Assembly: GCF_011065935.2 (NCBI RefSeq)
Contig: NZ_JAAMNH020000001.1
Span: 4,795,001-4,859,000, forward strand
Source of the DNA: Clostridium estertheticum
GTDB taxonomy: Bacteria > Bacillota > Clostridia > Clostridiales > Clostridiaceae
DNA: 64,000 nt
Direction of reading: 5' to 3'
Shown piece after piece: positions 35,547 through 44,730 of this stretch (its first letter is position 1; each line of letters opens with the position of its first letter). Position numbers and translations under genes: made by a program. Below the pieces are notes generated by a model. That model was given only the letters and a program-made list of their open reading frames with translations, ran no database searches and had not been told where the DNA came from.

Positions 35547-36437
35547 TTACACAATTAAGAATTTTCTTATGGATATAATACTTCCCATGGCCCCAATAAA
35601 TATTCCACCTAACATAAACTGCCATAGAGTCGTACTTAATATAAAATGAGGGTTTATTAAATTAACTCCTAATAATACATTTGTATACTTTATGAAAACG
35701 ATTCTATAAGCGTAATATAGTACTCCTGTAGAAATAAGCGCTCCCGATATACCCAGTAGCATACCTTCAATAATAAATGGCCATCTTATAAACCAATCAG
35801 TTGCTCCAACAAATTTCATAATACCTATTTCTTTTTTTCTAGAATATAATGTAAGCTTAATTGTGTTTCCTATTAAGAACAGTGATACACTTATCAAAAT
35901 TACAAATAGTGCCAGGCCTACAATCTTAAGTGTATTTGTTATTTTTATAATTTTGTCAACAATTTCACGAACATCCTTAATCTTCTCTATACCTTTTAAT
36001 CCTTCAGCAGCCTTAACTACATTATTTACTATTTCAGGTTTTTCCACACTTACAACATATGCGTTTGGAAAAGGATTCTTTTTTTCAAAACCTTGTACTA
36101 AGGATTTACTATCTTCTCCAAATTGTTTCTTAACTTTTTCTAGTGCATCACTTTTATCTTCAAATTTAATTTCTGAAACTCCCTGCACATTGTTAAGGGC
36201 TTTTTCAATAGCTGATTTATCGCCTATTGTTAGATCATCCTTAAGATAAATTTTTACCTGCAGCTTAGAACCTAATTCTTCAACCCCTGCATTAACATTA
36301 AAAACAATTAGTAGGAATACGCCTAAAATAAATAGAGTAGCTGCCACTGTAGCAACTGAAGCCATACTAACAGTTCTATTTCTTTTTAAACTTCTCAAAG
36401 CATCTACAAAATAATATTTAATTGTACTAATCTTCAT
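35547..36437 (-). CDS. ftsX: Cell-division permease-like protein FtsX
   Basis: A 296-residue protein with four membrane helices (about 22-45, 160-188, 210-235, 262-290). A large external domain sits between helices 1 and 2, characteristic of FtsX. With FtsE it transmits ATP hydrolysis across the membrane to activate peptidoglycan hydrolases. The start is ATG 36435-36437 after GGGGAAG, overlapping the 3' end of ftsE by 11 bp. Confidence 0.94.
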   Translation of the reverse strand: MKISTIKYYFVDALRSLKRNRTVSMASVATVAATLFILGVFLLIVFNVNAGVEELGSKLQVKIYLKDDLTIGDKSAIEKALNNVQGVSEIKFEDKSDALEKVKKQFGEDSKSLVQGFEKKNPFPNAYVVSVEKPEIVNNVVKAAEGLKGIEKIKDVREIVDKIIKITNTLKIVGLALFVILISVSLFLIGNTIKLTLYSRKKEIGIMKFVGATDWFIRWPFIIEGMLLGISGALISTGVLYYAYRIVFIKYTNVLLGVNLINPHFILSTTLWQFMLGGIFIGAMGSIISIRKFLIV

Positions 36438-37113
36438 AACCGTATCTTCCCCTTTGCTCATCTCTAGCTAGAATACCTTTTTCTATAGCTATTACTCTCT
36501 TCTTCATAGAGTCTACAATATTCTTTGCATGTGTTGCCATAACTATTGTAGTACCAGCCTTATTAATATCATTTAAAATATCCATGATACCTATTGCTGT
36601 TTCAGGATCTAGATTTCCTGTTGGCTCATCTGCTATTAGCAATGTAGGATTATTTACTATAGCTCTAGCAAGAGAAACTCTTTGTTGCTCTCCACCTGAA
36701 ATCTCATGAGGAAAAGCATTATGCTTTTTAGTTAATCCCACTAAATCTAAAACCAAAGGCACTCTTTTCTTAATATCCCTTGGTGAACATTCAGTAACTC
36801 TCAGTGCAAACGCCACATTTTCGTAAATATTCAAAGTATCAATTAATCTAAAATCCTGGAAAACTACTCCAATTTTCCTTCTAAAATAAGGTATCTGGTT
36901 TCTTTTTAATTTTGTTATATCAGTTTTGTCTAAAATCACACTACCAGTAGTTGGTTCTATCTCTTTTAAAAGTGTTTTAATAAAAGTAGATTTTCCTGCT
37001 CCACTTGGACCTACAAGGAATACAAATTCCCCTTTTTCAATAGTAATATCAACATTCGACAAGGCTATTACATTATTATCATAAATCTTAGTTACTTTCT
37101 TAAATTCTATCAT
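36427..37113 (-). CDS. ftsE: Cell-division ATP-binding protein FtsE
   Basis: A 228-residue ABC ATPase with Walker A GPSGAGKST (near 36), the Q-loop VFQDFRLID, signature SGGEQQR and Walker B LLIADEPTGNLD. The FtsE-typical opening is MIEFKKVTKIY. It is the cytosolic partner of FtsX. First gene of ftsE-ftsX-ctpA(-minJ-like), preceded by GGAG. Confidence 0.96.
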   Translation of the reverse strand: MIEFKKVTKIYDNNVIALSNVDITIEKGEFVFLVGPSGAGKSTFIKTLLKEIEPTTGSVILDKTDITKLKRNQIPYFRRKIGVVFQDFRLIDTLNIYENVAFALRVTECSPRDIKKRVPLVLDLVGLTKKHNAFPHEISGGEQQRVSLARAIVNNPTLLIADEPTGNLDPETAIGIMDILNDINKAGTTIVMATHAKNIVDSMKKRVIAIEKGILARDEQRGRYGYED

Positions 37114-37321
37114 TTTTCATTCTCCTTACCACGTTTCTGTAATTCATTTCAGTAAAATCCATAACAACATTATAGCATAAGGACTAGCCCTATAATAAAT
37201 TTTATTATAAAATTTTCGTGAATATTACTCGAAATACGCTGATTTACTTTTCTAAAAATTCATAAATAATACCCATCTTTATAGTTTCCTATAAAATAAA
37301 AATTATGAGGTATTATTGCTA

Positions 37322-37678
37322 TTAATAAATTTGAAATAATACTAAGTCAATTATTGTTGAATAAACTAACATAAATAGGGATACAAAAAATATTACACCA
37401 ACTAAATTAAATTTTTCATAATACTGCATCCATTTTTCTTCATAATTTAGTGGTTCCAACATTTCGCTTTTTACAAAGCCTATACCTGAAATAGCTAGAC
37501 CAAAACAAGATATTCTAATAGTTGTTCTATTTACTGAAGCGAGAACCCCTTGAAGATTTAAGGCACCTGAGGCTAACCCACTTATTACGCCAATTAAAGC
37601 TCCCAAAATTATAGGAACTAAAAATATCTTTAATGATAATATAAAACAATGTAATAAATCCTTTAAAATTTCTTTCAT
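37322..37678 (-). CDS. Three-helix membrane protein of unknown function
   Basis: 118 residues, with membrane helices at about 12-42, 54-70 and 92-117. The loop VKSEMLEPLNYEEKWMQYYEKFN lies between the second and third. The start ATG at 37678 is preceded by GGGGAGTGG; an earlier in-frame ATG at 37696 begins before that site. I do not recognise the family. It lies between ftsE and the transketolase genes on the same strand, separated by about 200 bp from ftsE. Confidence 0.68.
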   Translation of the reverse strand: MKEILKDLLHCFILSLKIFLVPIILGALIGVISGLASGALNLQGVLASVNRTTIRISCFGLAISGIGFVKSEMLEPLNYEEKWMQYYEKFNLVGVIFFVSLFMLVYSTIIDLVLFQIY

Positions 37679-37756
37679 ACTTATTCCACTCCCCATAGTT
37701 ATTCTTGATGTATTATATCATAAAGCATCACAAAAAACATTATCTCGCAGAATAGT

Positions 37757-37792
37757 TAGAGGCCCTTATGTATTTATACATAAGGGCCTCTA
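37757..37792 (-). terminator. Long hairpin after transketolase genes
   Basis: Perfect 16-bp stem TAGAGGCCCTTATGTA/TACATAAGGGCCTCTA with a 4-nt loop, three bases past the stop codon. The T-tract is weak, so it may act partly as a 3' RNA stabiliser. Confidence 0.8.
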
Positions 37793-37795
37793 AAA

Positions 37796-38734
37796 TTATT
37801 TTAAGCTTAGGCCTTTTTTAAGTGCTTTAACTATTTCCTCTGCGGTTAATCCATAAGCTTTTAAAAGTTCATCTGGTTTACCGCTTTCACCAAAGGTATC
37901 TTTAATTCCAACTCTCATAACTGGTACTGGATGGTTTGAACAAACAACCTCTGCTACAGCAGAACCAAGTCCGCCTATAATGCTATGCTCTTCTGCAGTA
38001 ACAATTAATCCGGTTTTTCTAGCTGCAGCAATAATTGCTTCTTCATCTATAGGTTTAATAGTATGTATATTTAACACTTTAACCTTTATCCCTTCCTCAG
38101 CTAAGATGTTATAAGCTTCTAGCGCAGCATCTACCATAATACCTGTAGCTATTATAGTTGCGTCCTTGCCTTCTCGAAGTGTTACAGCTTTTCCCAGTTC
38201 GAATTTGTAATCTGGTTTGTCATTTATTGTATGAACACCTGATCTTCCTAGTCTTACATAACAGGGTCCGTTATACTTTGTTATAGCTTCTATAGCTGCT
38301 TCTGTTTCAATGTTATCACTTGGGCTTATAACTACCATATTGGGAATACTTCTCATTAGCGCTATATCTTCTACAGCTTGATGAGATGCTCCATCTTCTC
38401 CTACAGTTATGCCTGCATGTGTTGCACAAATTTTAACATTTAATTTAGGATAACAAATAGAGTTTCTTATTTGTTCAAAAGCTCTTCCTGCTGCAAATAT
38501 AGCAAAAGTACTTGCAAAAGGAATTTTCCCACAAGTAGCAAGTCCTGCTGCCACAGACATCATATTTCCTTCAGCAATACCCATATTTATAAATCTATCT
38601 TCCGCAACTTTTTTAAAATCTGCAGTTTTAGTGGATTTAGATAAATCTGCATCTAAAACAACTATATTTTCATTTTCTAGACCTAATTTAGCTAAGGCCT
38701 TACCATAAGCTTCTCTTGTTGCAATTTTACCCAT
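37796..38734 (-). CDS. Transketolase, C-terminal subunit
   Basis: A 312-residue polypeptide with the pyrimidine-binding and C-terminal domains of transketolase: RFINMGIAEGNMMSVAAGLA (catalytic Glu), FAIFAAGRAFEQIR, HAGITVGEDGASHQ and the terminal EEHSIIGGLGSAVAE. With the N-terminal subunit it transfers two-carbon units in the non-oxidative pentose phosphate pathway. The split arrangement is common in clostridia. Its ATG shares one base with the stop codon of the upstream gene (TAATG), implying coupled translation. Confidence 0.95.
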   Translation of the reverse strand: MGKIATREAYGKALAKLGLENENIVVLDADLSKSTKTADFKKVAEDRFINMGIAEGNMMSVAAGLATCGKIPFASTFAIFAAGRAFEQIRNSICYPKLNVKICATHAGITVGEDGASHQAVEDIALMRSIPNMVVISPSDNIETEAAIEAITKYNGPCYVRLGRSGVHTINDKPDYKFELGKAVTLREGKDATIIATGIMVDAALEAYNILAEEGIKVKVLNIHTIKPIDEEAIIAAARKTGLIVTAEEHSIIGGLGSAVAEVVCSNHPVPVMRVGIKDTFGESGKPDELLKAYGLTAEEIVKALKKGLSLK

Positions 38735-39558
38735 TATACAGCGCCCCCAATCTCGTTTATTGCCATTTGGCATTGTTCTTTACTTGGAGCGGTACCATGC
38801 CAACTAGCTTCATTTTCCATGAAGGACACGCCTTTTCCCTTTATAGTTTCGCAAATTATAACTGTTGGTTTTCCTTTTGTTTTTTTAGCTTCTTCTATAG
38901 CATTTTTAATTTGGACAAAATCATGACCATCCACAGTGATAGTATTCCATCCAAAAGCTGCAAATTTAGCATCTACTGGATCAGATCCCATAACCTCAGA
39001 AACTTTGCCATCTATTTGAAGTCCATTATGGTCTACAAAAGCCGTTAGGTTATCAAGCTTATAATGTGCAGCTGACATAGTAGCTTCCCATACTTGACCC
39101 TCTGCAAGCTCTCCATCTCCAAGTAATGAATACACCCTATATCCTTTTTTATCAAGTTTTCCAGCTAGTGCCATACCTACTGCCGCTGAGATACCTTGTC
39201 CGAGTGAACCAGTAGACATATCTACTCCGGGTACAGTGTTCATATTTGGATGTCCTTGAAGCATTGACCCTAATTTTCTTAGTCCCAGAAGTTCATCCTT
39301 TTCAAAATACCCCTTTTCAGCAAGCACACTATATAATGCTGGTGCAGCGTGTCCCTTTGATAATACAAATCTATCTCTATCCGGATCATTTTTATTTTCT
39401 ACGCTTACATTCATCTCATTAAAATATAATGTAGTTATAATTTCAACGCAGGATAATGATCCACCTGGGTGGCCAGAACGTGACTCTGTAATCATAGTTA
39501 TTATATTTTTCCTAACTTCTCTAGCAATTGCTTTTAATCTTTCTACTGTTATTTCCAT
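38734..39558 (-). CDS. Transketolase, N-terminal (thiamine diphosphate-binding) subunit
   Basis: A 274-residue polypeptide with the pyrophosphate-binding half: SGHPGGSLSCVEIITTLYF, SKGHAAPALYSVL, and the ThDP motif GDGELAEGQVWEA...HNGLQIDG. Preceded by AGGAGG and an inverted repeat at 39585-39614. First gene of the split transketolase pair. Confidence 0.95.
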   Translation of the reverse strand: MEITVERLKAIAREVRKNIITMITESRSGHPGGSLSCVEIITTLYFNEMNVSVENKNDPDRDRFVLSKGHAAPALYSVLAEKGYFEKDELLGLRKLGSMLQGHPNMNTVPGVDMSTGSLGQGISAAVGMALAGKLDKKGYRVYSLLGDGELAEGQVWEATMSAAHYKLDNLTAFVDHNGLQIDGKVSEVMGSDPVDAKFAAFGWNTITVDGHDFVQIKNAIEEAKKTKGKPTVIICETIKGKGVSFMENEASWHGTAPSKEQCQMAINEIGGAV

Positions 39559-39584
39559 ATGTATTCCTCCTAGTATTGCTTTTG

Positions 39585-39614
39585 GGTAAATAACATTATT
39601 AATAGTTATTTACC
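39585..39614. promoter_or_regulatory. Inverted repeat in transketolase leader
   Basis: GGTAAATAAC/GTTATTTACC, perfect 10-bp arms with a 10-bp AT spacer, about 30 bp upstream of the start codon. It could be a repressor operator or a leader hairpin; its arms differ from the AACAATTAATAATTGTT family but size and place are similar. Confidence 0.5.
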
Positions 39615-39771
39615 TTTATTCCTATTTATCTTCCACAATTATTATAACAATATTACACACTTTAACAACATATTTCTTAGAAATACTACAAATATAATAA
39701 AATCCCTATAGGATTATTAATAAATCTATAGTTTTATTAAAAAACATCGGTCCACTAATCCATAAAGTAAA

Positions 39772-39794
39772 ATAAGGGCAATATATGCCCTTAT
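39772..39794 (-). terminator. Terminator of alr-mazEF
   Basis: ATAAGGGC/GCCCTTAT 8-bp stem followed on the minus strand by TTTTAC, 6 bp past the mazF stop codon. Confidence 0.82.
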
Positions 39795-39799
39795 CCATT

Positions 39800-40147
39800 T
39801 TATAAACCTACACTAATTAAAAGTGCAGTATCTACTTTTTTCATATCGCTATCAGTCATATGACCAATTTTTTCTTTTAATCTTTTTTTATCTAGTGTTC
39901 TTATTTGTTCTAGCAAAACTACTGAATCCTTATTTAACCCATACTCTTCTGAAGAAATTTCAACATGAGTAGGGAGTTTCGCCTTGTTTATCTGAGACGT
40001 AATAGCTGCAATAATAATAGTGGGACTGTACTTATTTCCAATATCATTTTGAATTATAATTACTGGTCTAACCCCACCTTGTTCTGAGCCTACAACCGGA
40101 CTCAAATCAGCATAAAATATATCTCCTCTTTTCACTATTGTTGTCAT
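39800..40147 (-). CDS. mazF: MazF/NdoA-type endoribonuclease toxin
   Basis: A 115-residue PemK/MazF RNase (EndoA type) that cuts mRNA at short motifs, usually UACAU in Bacillota. Core residues are VKRGDIFYADLSPVVGSEQGGVRPV, IIAAITSQ and VLLEQIRTLDKKRL. The start ATG at 40145-40147 has GGAGAGTG upstream, and the gene overlaps the antitoxin by 41 bp. Its place after alr and the antitoxin is the same as Bacillus ndoA. Confidence 0.93.
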   Translation of the reverse strand: MTTIVKRGDIFYADLSPVVGSEQGGVRPVIIIQNDIGNKYSPTIIIAAITSQINKAKLPTHVEISSEEYGLNKDSVVLLEQIRTLDKKRLKEKIGHMTDSDMKKVDTALLISVGL

Positions 40148-40427
40148 TAGACAAATCACTCTCCGAAAGCTTAACTTCGTAATCTTTAAAATCTTTAATA
40201 TCAATTTCAAAACCCATGTCAGCTATTTCTAAATTTAATTCAGCCATTTCTAAATAACCACGTTTCATTTCATCTATATAACTAAGCCTTTTCTTTTCCT
40301 CAATATATAGTATTATAGCTTCCCTAAAAAATTCACTTCTTTTTTTAGAATCTTTCTGAAGTGCCTTATTAAATTCAATATAAAGTGTTTCTGAGAGGTT
40401 TACTACTAATTTCTTTGAAGTAGACAT
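40107..40427 (-). CDS. mazE: Ribbon-helix-helix antitoxin (MazE/NdoAI type)
   Basis: A 106-residue antitoxin. The N-terminal ribbon-helix-helix (KLVVNLSETLYIEFNKAL, SKKRSEFFREAIILYIEE) binds DNA as a dimer. The tail (MKRGYLEMAELNLEIADMGFE) resembles the MazF-binding region of Bacillus EndoAI (MRRGYMEMAKINLNIA). The final Ser/Asn/Asp-rich residues are encoded within the overlap with mazF. Confidence 0.9.
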   Translation of the reverse strand: MSTSKKLVVNLSETLYIEFNKALQKDSKKRSEFFREAIILYIEEKKRLSYIDEMKRGYLEMAELNLEIADMGFEIDIKDFKDYEVKLSESDLSNDNNSEKRRYILC

Positions 40428-40577
40428 AGAAAATTTAATACCTCCTATTTACTTTAGAGCAATATGTATAAAGTATATTATAATTCAACCTATGTCAATC
40501 TGTCAAAGAAATTATCCGTATTTTCACTCTTTTACATTGCAATTTTTACAAATAATTGGTTTATTCTACATATAATA

Positions 40578-41738
40578 CTACACGTAATTTCTTATTTTTA
40601 CGACCTTACCATCTTTTATGTAGACCCTTGGAACTCTTTTACCAATCATACAAACTATTTCATAGTTTATAGTTCCTATTAGTTCCGCTATTGTATCCGC
40701 TGTAAATTTATTATTCTTATCTTCACCCATTAGTATAACCTCATCACCAATTTTAACTCCTTCAATATCAGTAACATCAATCATACATTGATCCATGCAA
40801 ATCCTACCTATTACTGGAGCAAAGCTATCTTTTATGATAACCTTTCCCTTTTGATATAGAAGTCTTGTATATCCATCAGCATAGCCAACCGGAAGTGTAG
40901 CTATAATACTTTCTCTTTGTGTTTCAAACTTTCTTCCATAACTCACGTATTCTCCAGGTGGCAGTGTTTTTATGTGCACTACATTTGTTTTTAAGGTCAT
41001 TACGGGTTTTAAGTTTATACTTTCCTTATTTACCTCTCCAGAAGGATAATAGCCATATAAGATTATTCCTGGGCGTACTGCCTCATAATGTGTTTCTGGC
41101 AAGTCTATAATAGCAGCACTATTGGCCATATGCCTTATATTTATGTTCACCTTTTTTTCTTTTAATTTTTCATAAAAATCATTGTATTTTTTCACTTGAT
41201 TATAAGTATATGCCTTATCTTTTTCATCCGCTGAGGAAAAGTGACAAAACATTCCCTCTATAATTATATTAGGTAGTTTGCTAATATTGTATACTTCTTC
41301 CACGCTGTCCTGGGTTGGTAGATAGCCTATCCTACCCATACCAGTATCTACAACTATATGAATTTTAGCTATTTTATTTTTCTTTTGAGCCATTTTTGAT
41401 AATTCTCTTGCAAATTCATAAGAGTATACAGCTTGTTCAATATTATATTTCAATAAATTATCTATTAAATTTGGTGGTGTAAACCCTAAAATCATAATTG
41501 GGCATTCGATCCCTGAGCGCCTAAGCTCCACCGCTTCACTTATTACGGCTACTGCTAATCTATTAGCCCCATTTTGTAGGAGCACTGGAGCTACATCTAT
41601 AGCTCCATGCCCATAGGCATCTGCCTTTACAACAGCTATGATATTTGTGCTTTTCGCTACCCTTCGAATTTCTCTCATATTAAAAGCTAGTTTATCTAAA
41701 TCAACCTCTGCCCATACAGGCCTTAAATGTCTAAACAT
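40578..41738 (-). CDS. alr: Alanine racemase
   Basis: PLP-dependent interconversion of L- and D-alanine for peptidoglycan. The 386 residues include the PLP lysine motif VVKADAYGHG (near 38), HIVVDTGMGRIG and the catalytic Tyr region GEYVSYGRKF. Also present are VGYADGYTR and IGRICMDQCMIDVTD. The start ATG at 41736-41738 follows GAGGTGA; the earlier GTG in frame is within that site. The gene order acpS - lipoprotein - alr - mazE - mazF matches Bacillus and clostridia. Confidence 0.96.
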   Translation of the reverse strand: MFRHLRPVWAEVDLDKLAFNMREIRRVAKSTNIIAVVKADAYGHGAIDVAPVLLQNGANRLAVAVISEAVELRRSGIECPIMILGFTPPNLIDNLLKYNIEQAVYSYEFARELSKMAQKKNKIAKIHIVVDTGMGRIGYLPTQDSVEEVYNISKLPNIIIEGMFCHFSSADEKDKAYTYNQVKKYNDFYEKLKEKKVNINIRHMANSAAIIDLPETHYEAVRPGIILYGYYPSGEVNKESINLKPVMTLKTNVVHIKTLPPGEYVSYGRKFETQRESIIATLPVGYADGYTRLLYQKGKVIIKDSFAPVIGRICMDQCMIDVTDIEGVKIGDEVILMGEDKNNKFTADTIAELIGTINYEIVCMIGKRVPRVYIKDGKVVKIRNYV

Positions 41739-41795
41739 GACCTTCACCTCATCCGTTATTGAAATTTAATTCATTTGCTTATGTTATTAATCGCA

Positions 41796-42410
41796 CTAGG
41801 TCATCAAAAACTCAGATGGTTCAATTTTTACATTTGGAAGAAAATTTGAATATGTTATGTTGATTTTTTCTTTACCTTGGTTATCGTAAATAACCAATTT
41901 TTGTGGTATCATGCTTTTATAATTAACATACAGCAATGCATTATTGATATTTTTATTGCTACCAGGTATAAATAGATTAATCACCACGTATTCGATATCA
42001 TTAATCTTTTCAATTGAATATTTTATTTCCTCATTAGTATATAATAACCCTATGTATTCTCCAATAAAACACAGTTTAAGAACTTCATCAAAATCCTTGC
42101 TCTGTACATACTTTATTCCATTGTTTTTGTCACTAATATAAATATTATCATCGGACTTATAGATAAACACTCTGTCCTTGTTTAGCTCTAGTTTATATCC
42201 GCCTCCTCTCAAATAGGATTGCCTTGCCTTATAGTTAATAGTCTGCTTATCATTTTTTATATCCATGTTCATTTCTGTAGAATAACTCTCCATGTTTTTT
42301 AAATAACTTATAATATCATTCGCATTCTTAGGTTTTTTATTACAGGAAGTTAATAGTGTGCAACCCAACACAAGTAAAAACATTAAAAATAGTAGTAATT
42401 TTTTTTTCAT
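41796..42410 (-). CDS. GerS/YdcC-like lipoprotein
   Basis: A 204-residue predicted lipoprotein: hydrophobic signal (4-20) ending in the lipobox LLTSC, Cys near 23. The mature part looks like a LolA-type beta sheet (YKARQSYLRGGGYKLELNKDRVFIY, NALLYVNYKSMIPQKLVIYD). In Clostridioides difficile the lipoprotein GerS, needed for spore cortex modification, is encoded next to an alr gene; Bacillus YdcC occupies the same slot. The sporulation role here is inferred from position and fold, not shown. Confidence 0.75.
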   Translation of the reverse strand: MKKKLLLFLMFLLVLGCTLLTSCNKKPKNANDIISYLKNMESYSTEMNMDIKNDKQTINYKARQSYLRGGGYKLELNKDRVFIYKSDDNIYISDKNNGIKYVQSKDFDEVLKLCFIGEYIGLLYTNEEIKYSIEKINDIEYVVINLFIPGSNKNINNALLYVNYKSMIPQKLVIYDNQGKEKINITYSNFLPNVKIEPSEFLMT

Positions 42411-42552
42411 TGTTATCCTCCAAGTATTTCTCTAGAGTAGATAAAATTGCTCCTATTATCTACCATAACAAATCGTTCTACTACTATTACTATTACTCAT
42501 GGTTTCATACTATTCCAAAAATAATTAATGATAAAAAAATCATTATCTTCAG

Positions 42553-42951
42553 CTATTCACTCACCTCTTCAATTTTTTTTTCTACTTCCAATATAGCATA
42601 AGCTATGGCACAATCTTCACCATGAGATATACTAAGATGAATATTGTATTGCCCCTCTTTTTTAGCTATTAACTTTGCTTTACCTTTTAAAATTACTATT
42701 GGTTTCCCAAGGGTTGTCCTATCAATTTCAATATCTTTAAAATCAAACCCCCTAAATCCTGTACCGAGTGCTTTGGCTACCGCTTCTTTAGCAGCAAACC
42801 TTCCCGCCACATATTCCGGCCTCAAATTTCTACTTTTAAGATACTCTAATTCTATTGTTGTAAAAATTTTTTCTAAAAACCTGCTGTTGGCGACCATAGC
42901 ATTTTTTATTCGTCGTATTTCAACAATATCAGTACCTACTCCAATAATCAA
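42553..42951 (-). CDS. acpS: Holo-[acyl-carrier-protein] synthase
   Basis: Transfers 4'-phosphopantetheine from CoA to acyl carrier protein. The 132-residue protein has the family motifs GVGTDIVEI (metal-binding Asp), GRFAAKEAVAKALG and SISHGEDCAIAYA. The best start is TTG at 42949-42951 (protein MIIGVGTDIVEI), 8 bp after GGGAG; an in-frame GTG at 42958-42960 lies within the ribosome site. A small AATGAT/ATCATT hairpin with an A/T loop follows the stop codon, before the GerS-like gene. Confidence 0.94.
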   Translation of the reverse strand: MIIGVGTDIVEIRRIKNAMVANSRFLEKIFTTIELEYLKSRNLRPEYVAGRFAAKEAVAKALGTGFRGFDFKDIEIDRTTLGKPIVILKGKAKLIAKKEGQYNIHLSISHGEDCAIAYAILEVEKKIEEVSE

Positions 42952-42960
42952 AACTATCAC

Positions 42961-43298
42961 TCCCGATCTTTAATCTATGCTCCACAATTTTAATTTTTAT
43001 ATTTACTTAAACACAGATTTTGACATTACTATTATTTTTACTATTACTTTTACTATAAATCTTTAACATTGCTATCACATTCAATGTTACTACAATAATA
43101 TATTAAAATTATGATTATTTATAGTATTATTCATAAGATATTTTATTAGTAAATAATAATATTTTTTACTTTATGTACTTCTGTTGTCAAACCGTATTCC
43201 CTTCATATAACAAAAAGAGGATAATTCTCCTCATAAAAAGAAGAAGTTTCCTCTAAAAGAGGAGAAGACTCCTCACTATGTTAGCCTAATTAAAAATA
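42961..43298 (-). terminator. Gap with two tandem terminators for the 43.3-kb gene
   Basis: GAGGAG-AAGA-CTCCTC (43259-43274) followed by TTTT, then GAGGA/TCCTC (43217-43232) followed by TTTTTG on the minus strand. The remainder, nearer acpS, is very AT-rich and should hold the acpS promoter. Confidence 0.7.
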
Positions 43299-43652
43299 TC
43301 AGCAAGTACCAATGTTTTTTAACATCTCATCAAAATCGCTAATATACTCATCAATATACTCACCCAATACGTCAATCATGTGGATAGGTGATACTGTATT
43401 TTCATGTAGCATTTTTATAAGATTTTTAACTTTATGTCTTTGAGGACTTATGTTCTCTACACAATCCCTCTCTATAAATACCACTATATCATCAATGATG
43501 TCTTGTCTTTCAATCTCAATACCATAAGATTGTACTCCAGCAGGTTCATAATCCATTGAAACAGAAACCTGACTTTTTACTAATCTATAAAAATAATTAT
43601 GCTTTACATCGTCGTCTGTTACTCTTTTAGATAAATTTTCTAAAACTATCAT
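43299..43652 (-). CDS. Small conserved clostridial protein, DUF6514-like
   Basis: 117 residues, soluble, acidic, no signal peptide. Opening strand KHNYFYRLVKSQVSVSMDYEPAGVQSYGIEIER, then DIVVFIERDCVENISPQRHKVKNLIKMLHENTVSPIHMIDVLGEYID. The layout resembles a family of short clostridial proteins annotated DUF6514; I am only moderately sure of that name. It is well expressed in appearance (AGGGGGGA ribosome site, two terminators). A TGTCGAA (Spo0A-box-like) heptamer lies about 190 bp upstream. Confidence 0.6.
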   Translation of the reverse strand: MIVLENLSKRVTDDDVKHNYFYRLVKSQVSVSMDYEPAGVQSYGIEIERQDIIDDIVVFIERDCVENISPQRHKVKNLIKMLHENTVSPIHMIDVLGEYIDEYISDFDEMLKNIGTC

Positions 43653-44021
43653 ATTAGTCCCCCCTGTGTTATGTTATTGAAAATATAGTAACATTATTTT
43701 TCAGAAAAATCTGTCATTTTATGAAATAGGCTCAAATCTATTATCTCTTAAAACTGACAACTTCAACCTTTTGCGCCCATAATTTTATTATTAACAAACT
43801 ATCCACAGGTATCTCATTGTATATACACTAGCTTATTTTGTCGAAATCATAATAAATATATCTAAAAGTTTTTTTTATTTTTAATTGAATACTTCTTGAA
43901 AAACTGCAACTATTTTTAATTTGCACCTGAATATAATGAAAAATATAATTATTATGTAAATATTTATCATATTAGTCATTTATTTTGTCAACTATTTTGT
44001 TTATTTTTTAATTATATAATG
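43653..44021. other. Gene-free AT-rich gap
   Basis: Presumed promoter region of the 43.3-kb gene. It holds one CTATCCACA (43799-43807) close to a DnaA box and one TGTCGAA (43839-43845) close to a Spo0A box; single short matches, neither secure. No hairpin or open frame stands out. Confidence 0.35.
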
Positions 44022-44621
44022 CTATTTGTAAATTATTTCCTTTATTTGTTTCAACATTTTATACCTATCAACGCCAATGTACTTACATAAATCTTCCAAT
44101 ATCAATAATACCGCAATAACCATGGTACAATCATCCTTATAATAATCCTCTAGTGCATAACGATTTTTATACACAATGGTATTATCTTTTTTGCAACTAA
44201 TAGTTTTATATAGCTCCCTTAAAGTATTATATAATATAGAGTATGAAATTAAAATAAAATCCCCTTTTGCTTTTTCACTACCATTAACAACCTCTCTAAT
44301 AATTTTATTTAAAGAAGTGCTTTTGTAATATTCTAGCATTTTTAATCTATAATTATCTTGGATAAACTTCCCAACTATTTCAGCATCTATCAAAGTTATT
44401 TCACCATCTGTATTAAAAAAAATACCAGCATCTAAAAGTCCATTTTTCTCTTCACTAATTTCTGATAACATTTTCTTCATTCTATAGTTGAAGAAACTAG
44501 TAAATTCGCCTTTTGTAATGAAATATTGGAGTTCTTTAGTAGACACAACATACACTAGCTCTGAAAAATTTTTATAAGCCTTATTTAAATATCTTTTGTT
44601 ATTGTAATCCATGTCACTCAT
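44022..44621 (-). CDS. Cytosolic protein of unknown function
   Basis: 199 residues, largely helical, without signal peptide or membrane helix. Notable segments are KAYKNFSELVYVVSTKELQ near the start, LDAGIFFNTDGEITLIDAE (about 62-80) and LEDYYKDDCTMVIAVLLILEDLCKYIG near the end. I recognise no family. The ATG pair lies close to GGGAGCG. It is monocistronic; the next gene (DUF4129-like) is 110 bp upstream on the same strand. Confidence 0.65.
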   Translation of the reverse strand: MSDMDYNNKRYLNKAYKNFSELVYVVSTKELQYFITKGEFTSFFNYRMKKMLSEISEEKNGLLDAGIFFNTDGEITLIDAEIVGKFIQDNYRLKMLEYYKSTSLNKIIREVVNGSEKAKGDFILISYSILYNTLRELYKTISCKKDNTIVYKNRYALEDYYKDDCTMVIAVLLILEDLCKYIGVDRYKMLKQIKEIIYK

Positions 44622-44730
44622 AAACTTATCGCTCCCACTATAATAAATTAATTGAGATTTCTCAATTCTACCCTATTTAGTGTGGCTAATTTGCTTTAAA
44701 CTATACTAAGTCACATGAAAATAAATAACT

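Noticed and set aside
43210..43274. CRISPR-like short repeats (GAGGA/TCCTC motifs)
   Set aside because: They resolve into two tandem terminator hairpins; there are no regular spacers and no cas genes.
43799..43807. Isolated DnaA-box-like CTATCCACA, also near 61334
   Set aside because: Single near-matches without clustering or dnaA/dnaN neighbours do not indicate an origin.
43839..43845. Spo0A box TGTCGAA upstream of the 43.3-kb gene
   Set aside because: A single seven-base match in a 370-bp AT-rich gap is expected by chance and no nearby promoter fits.
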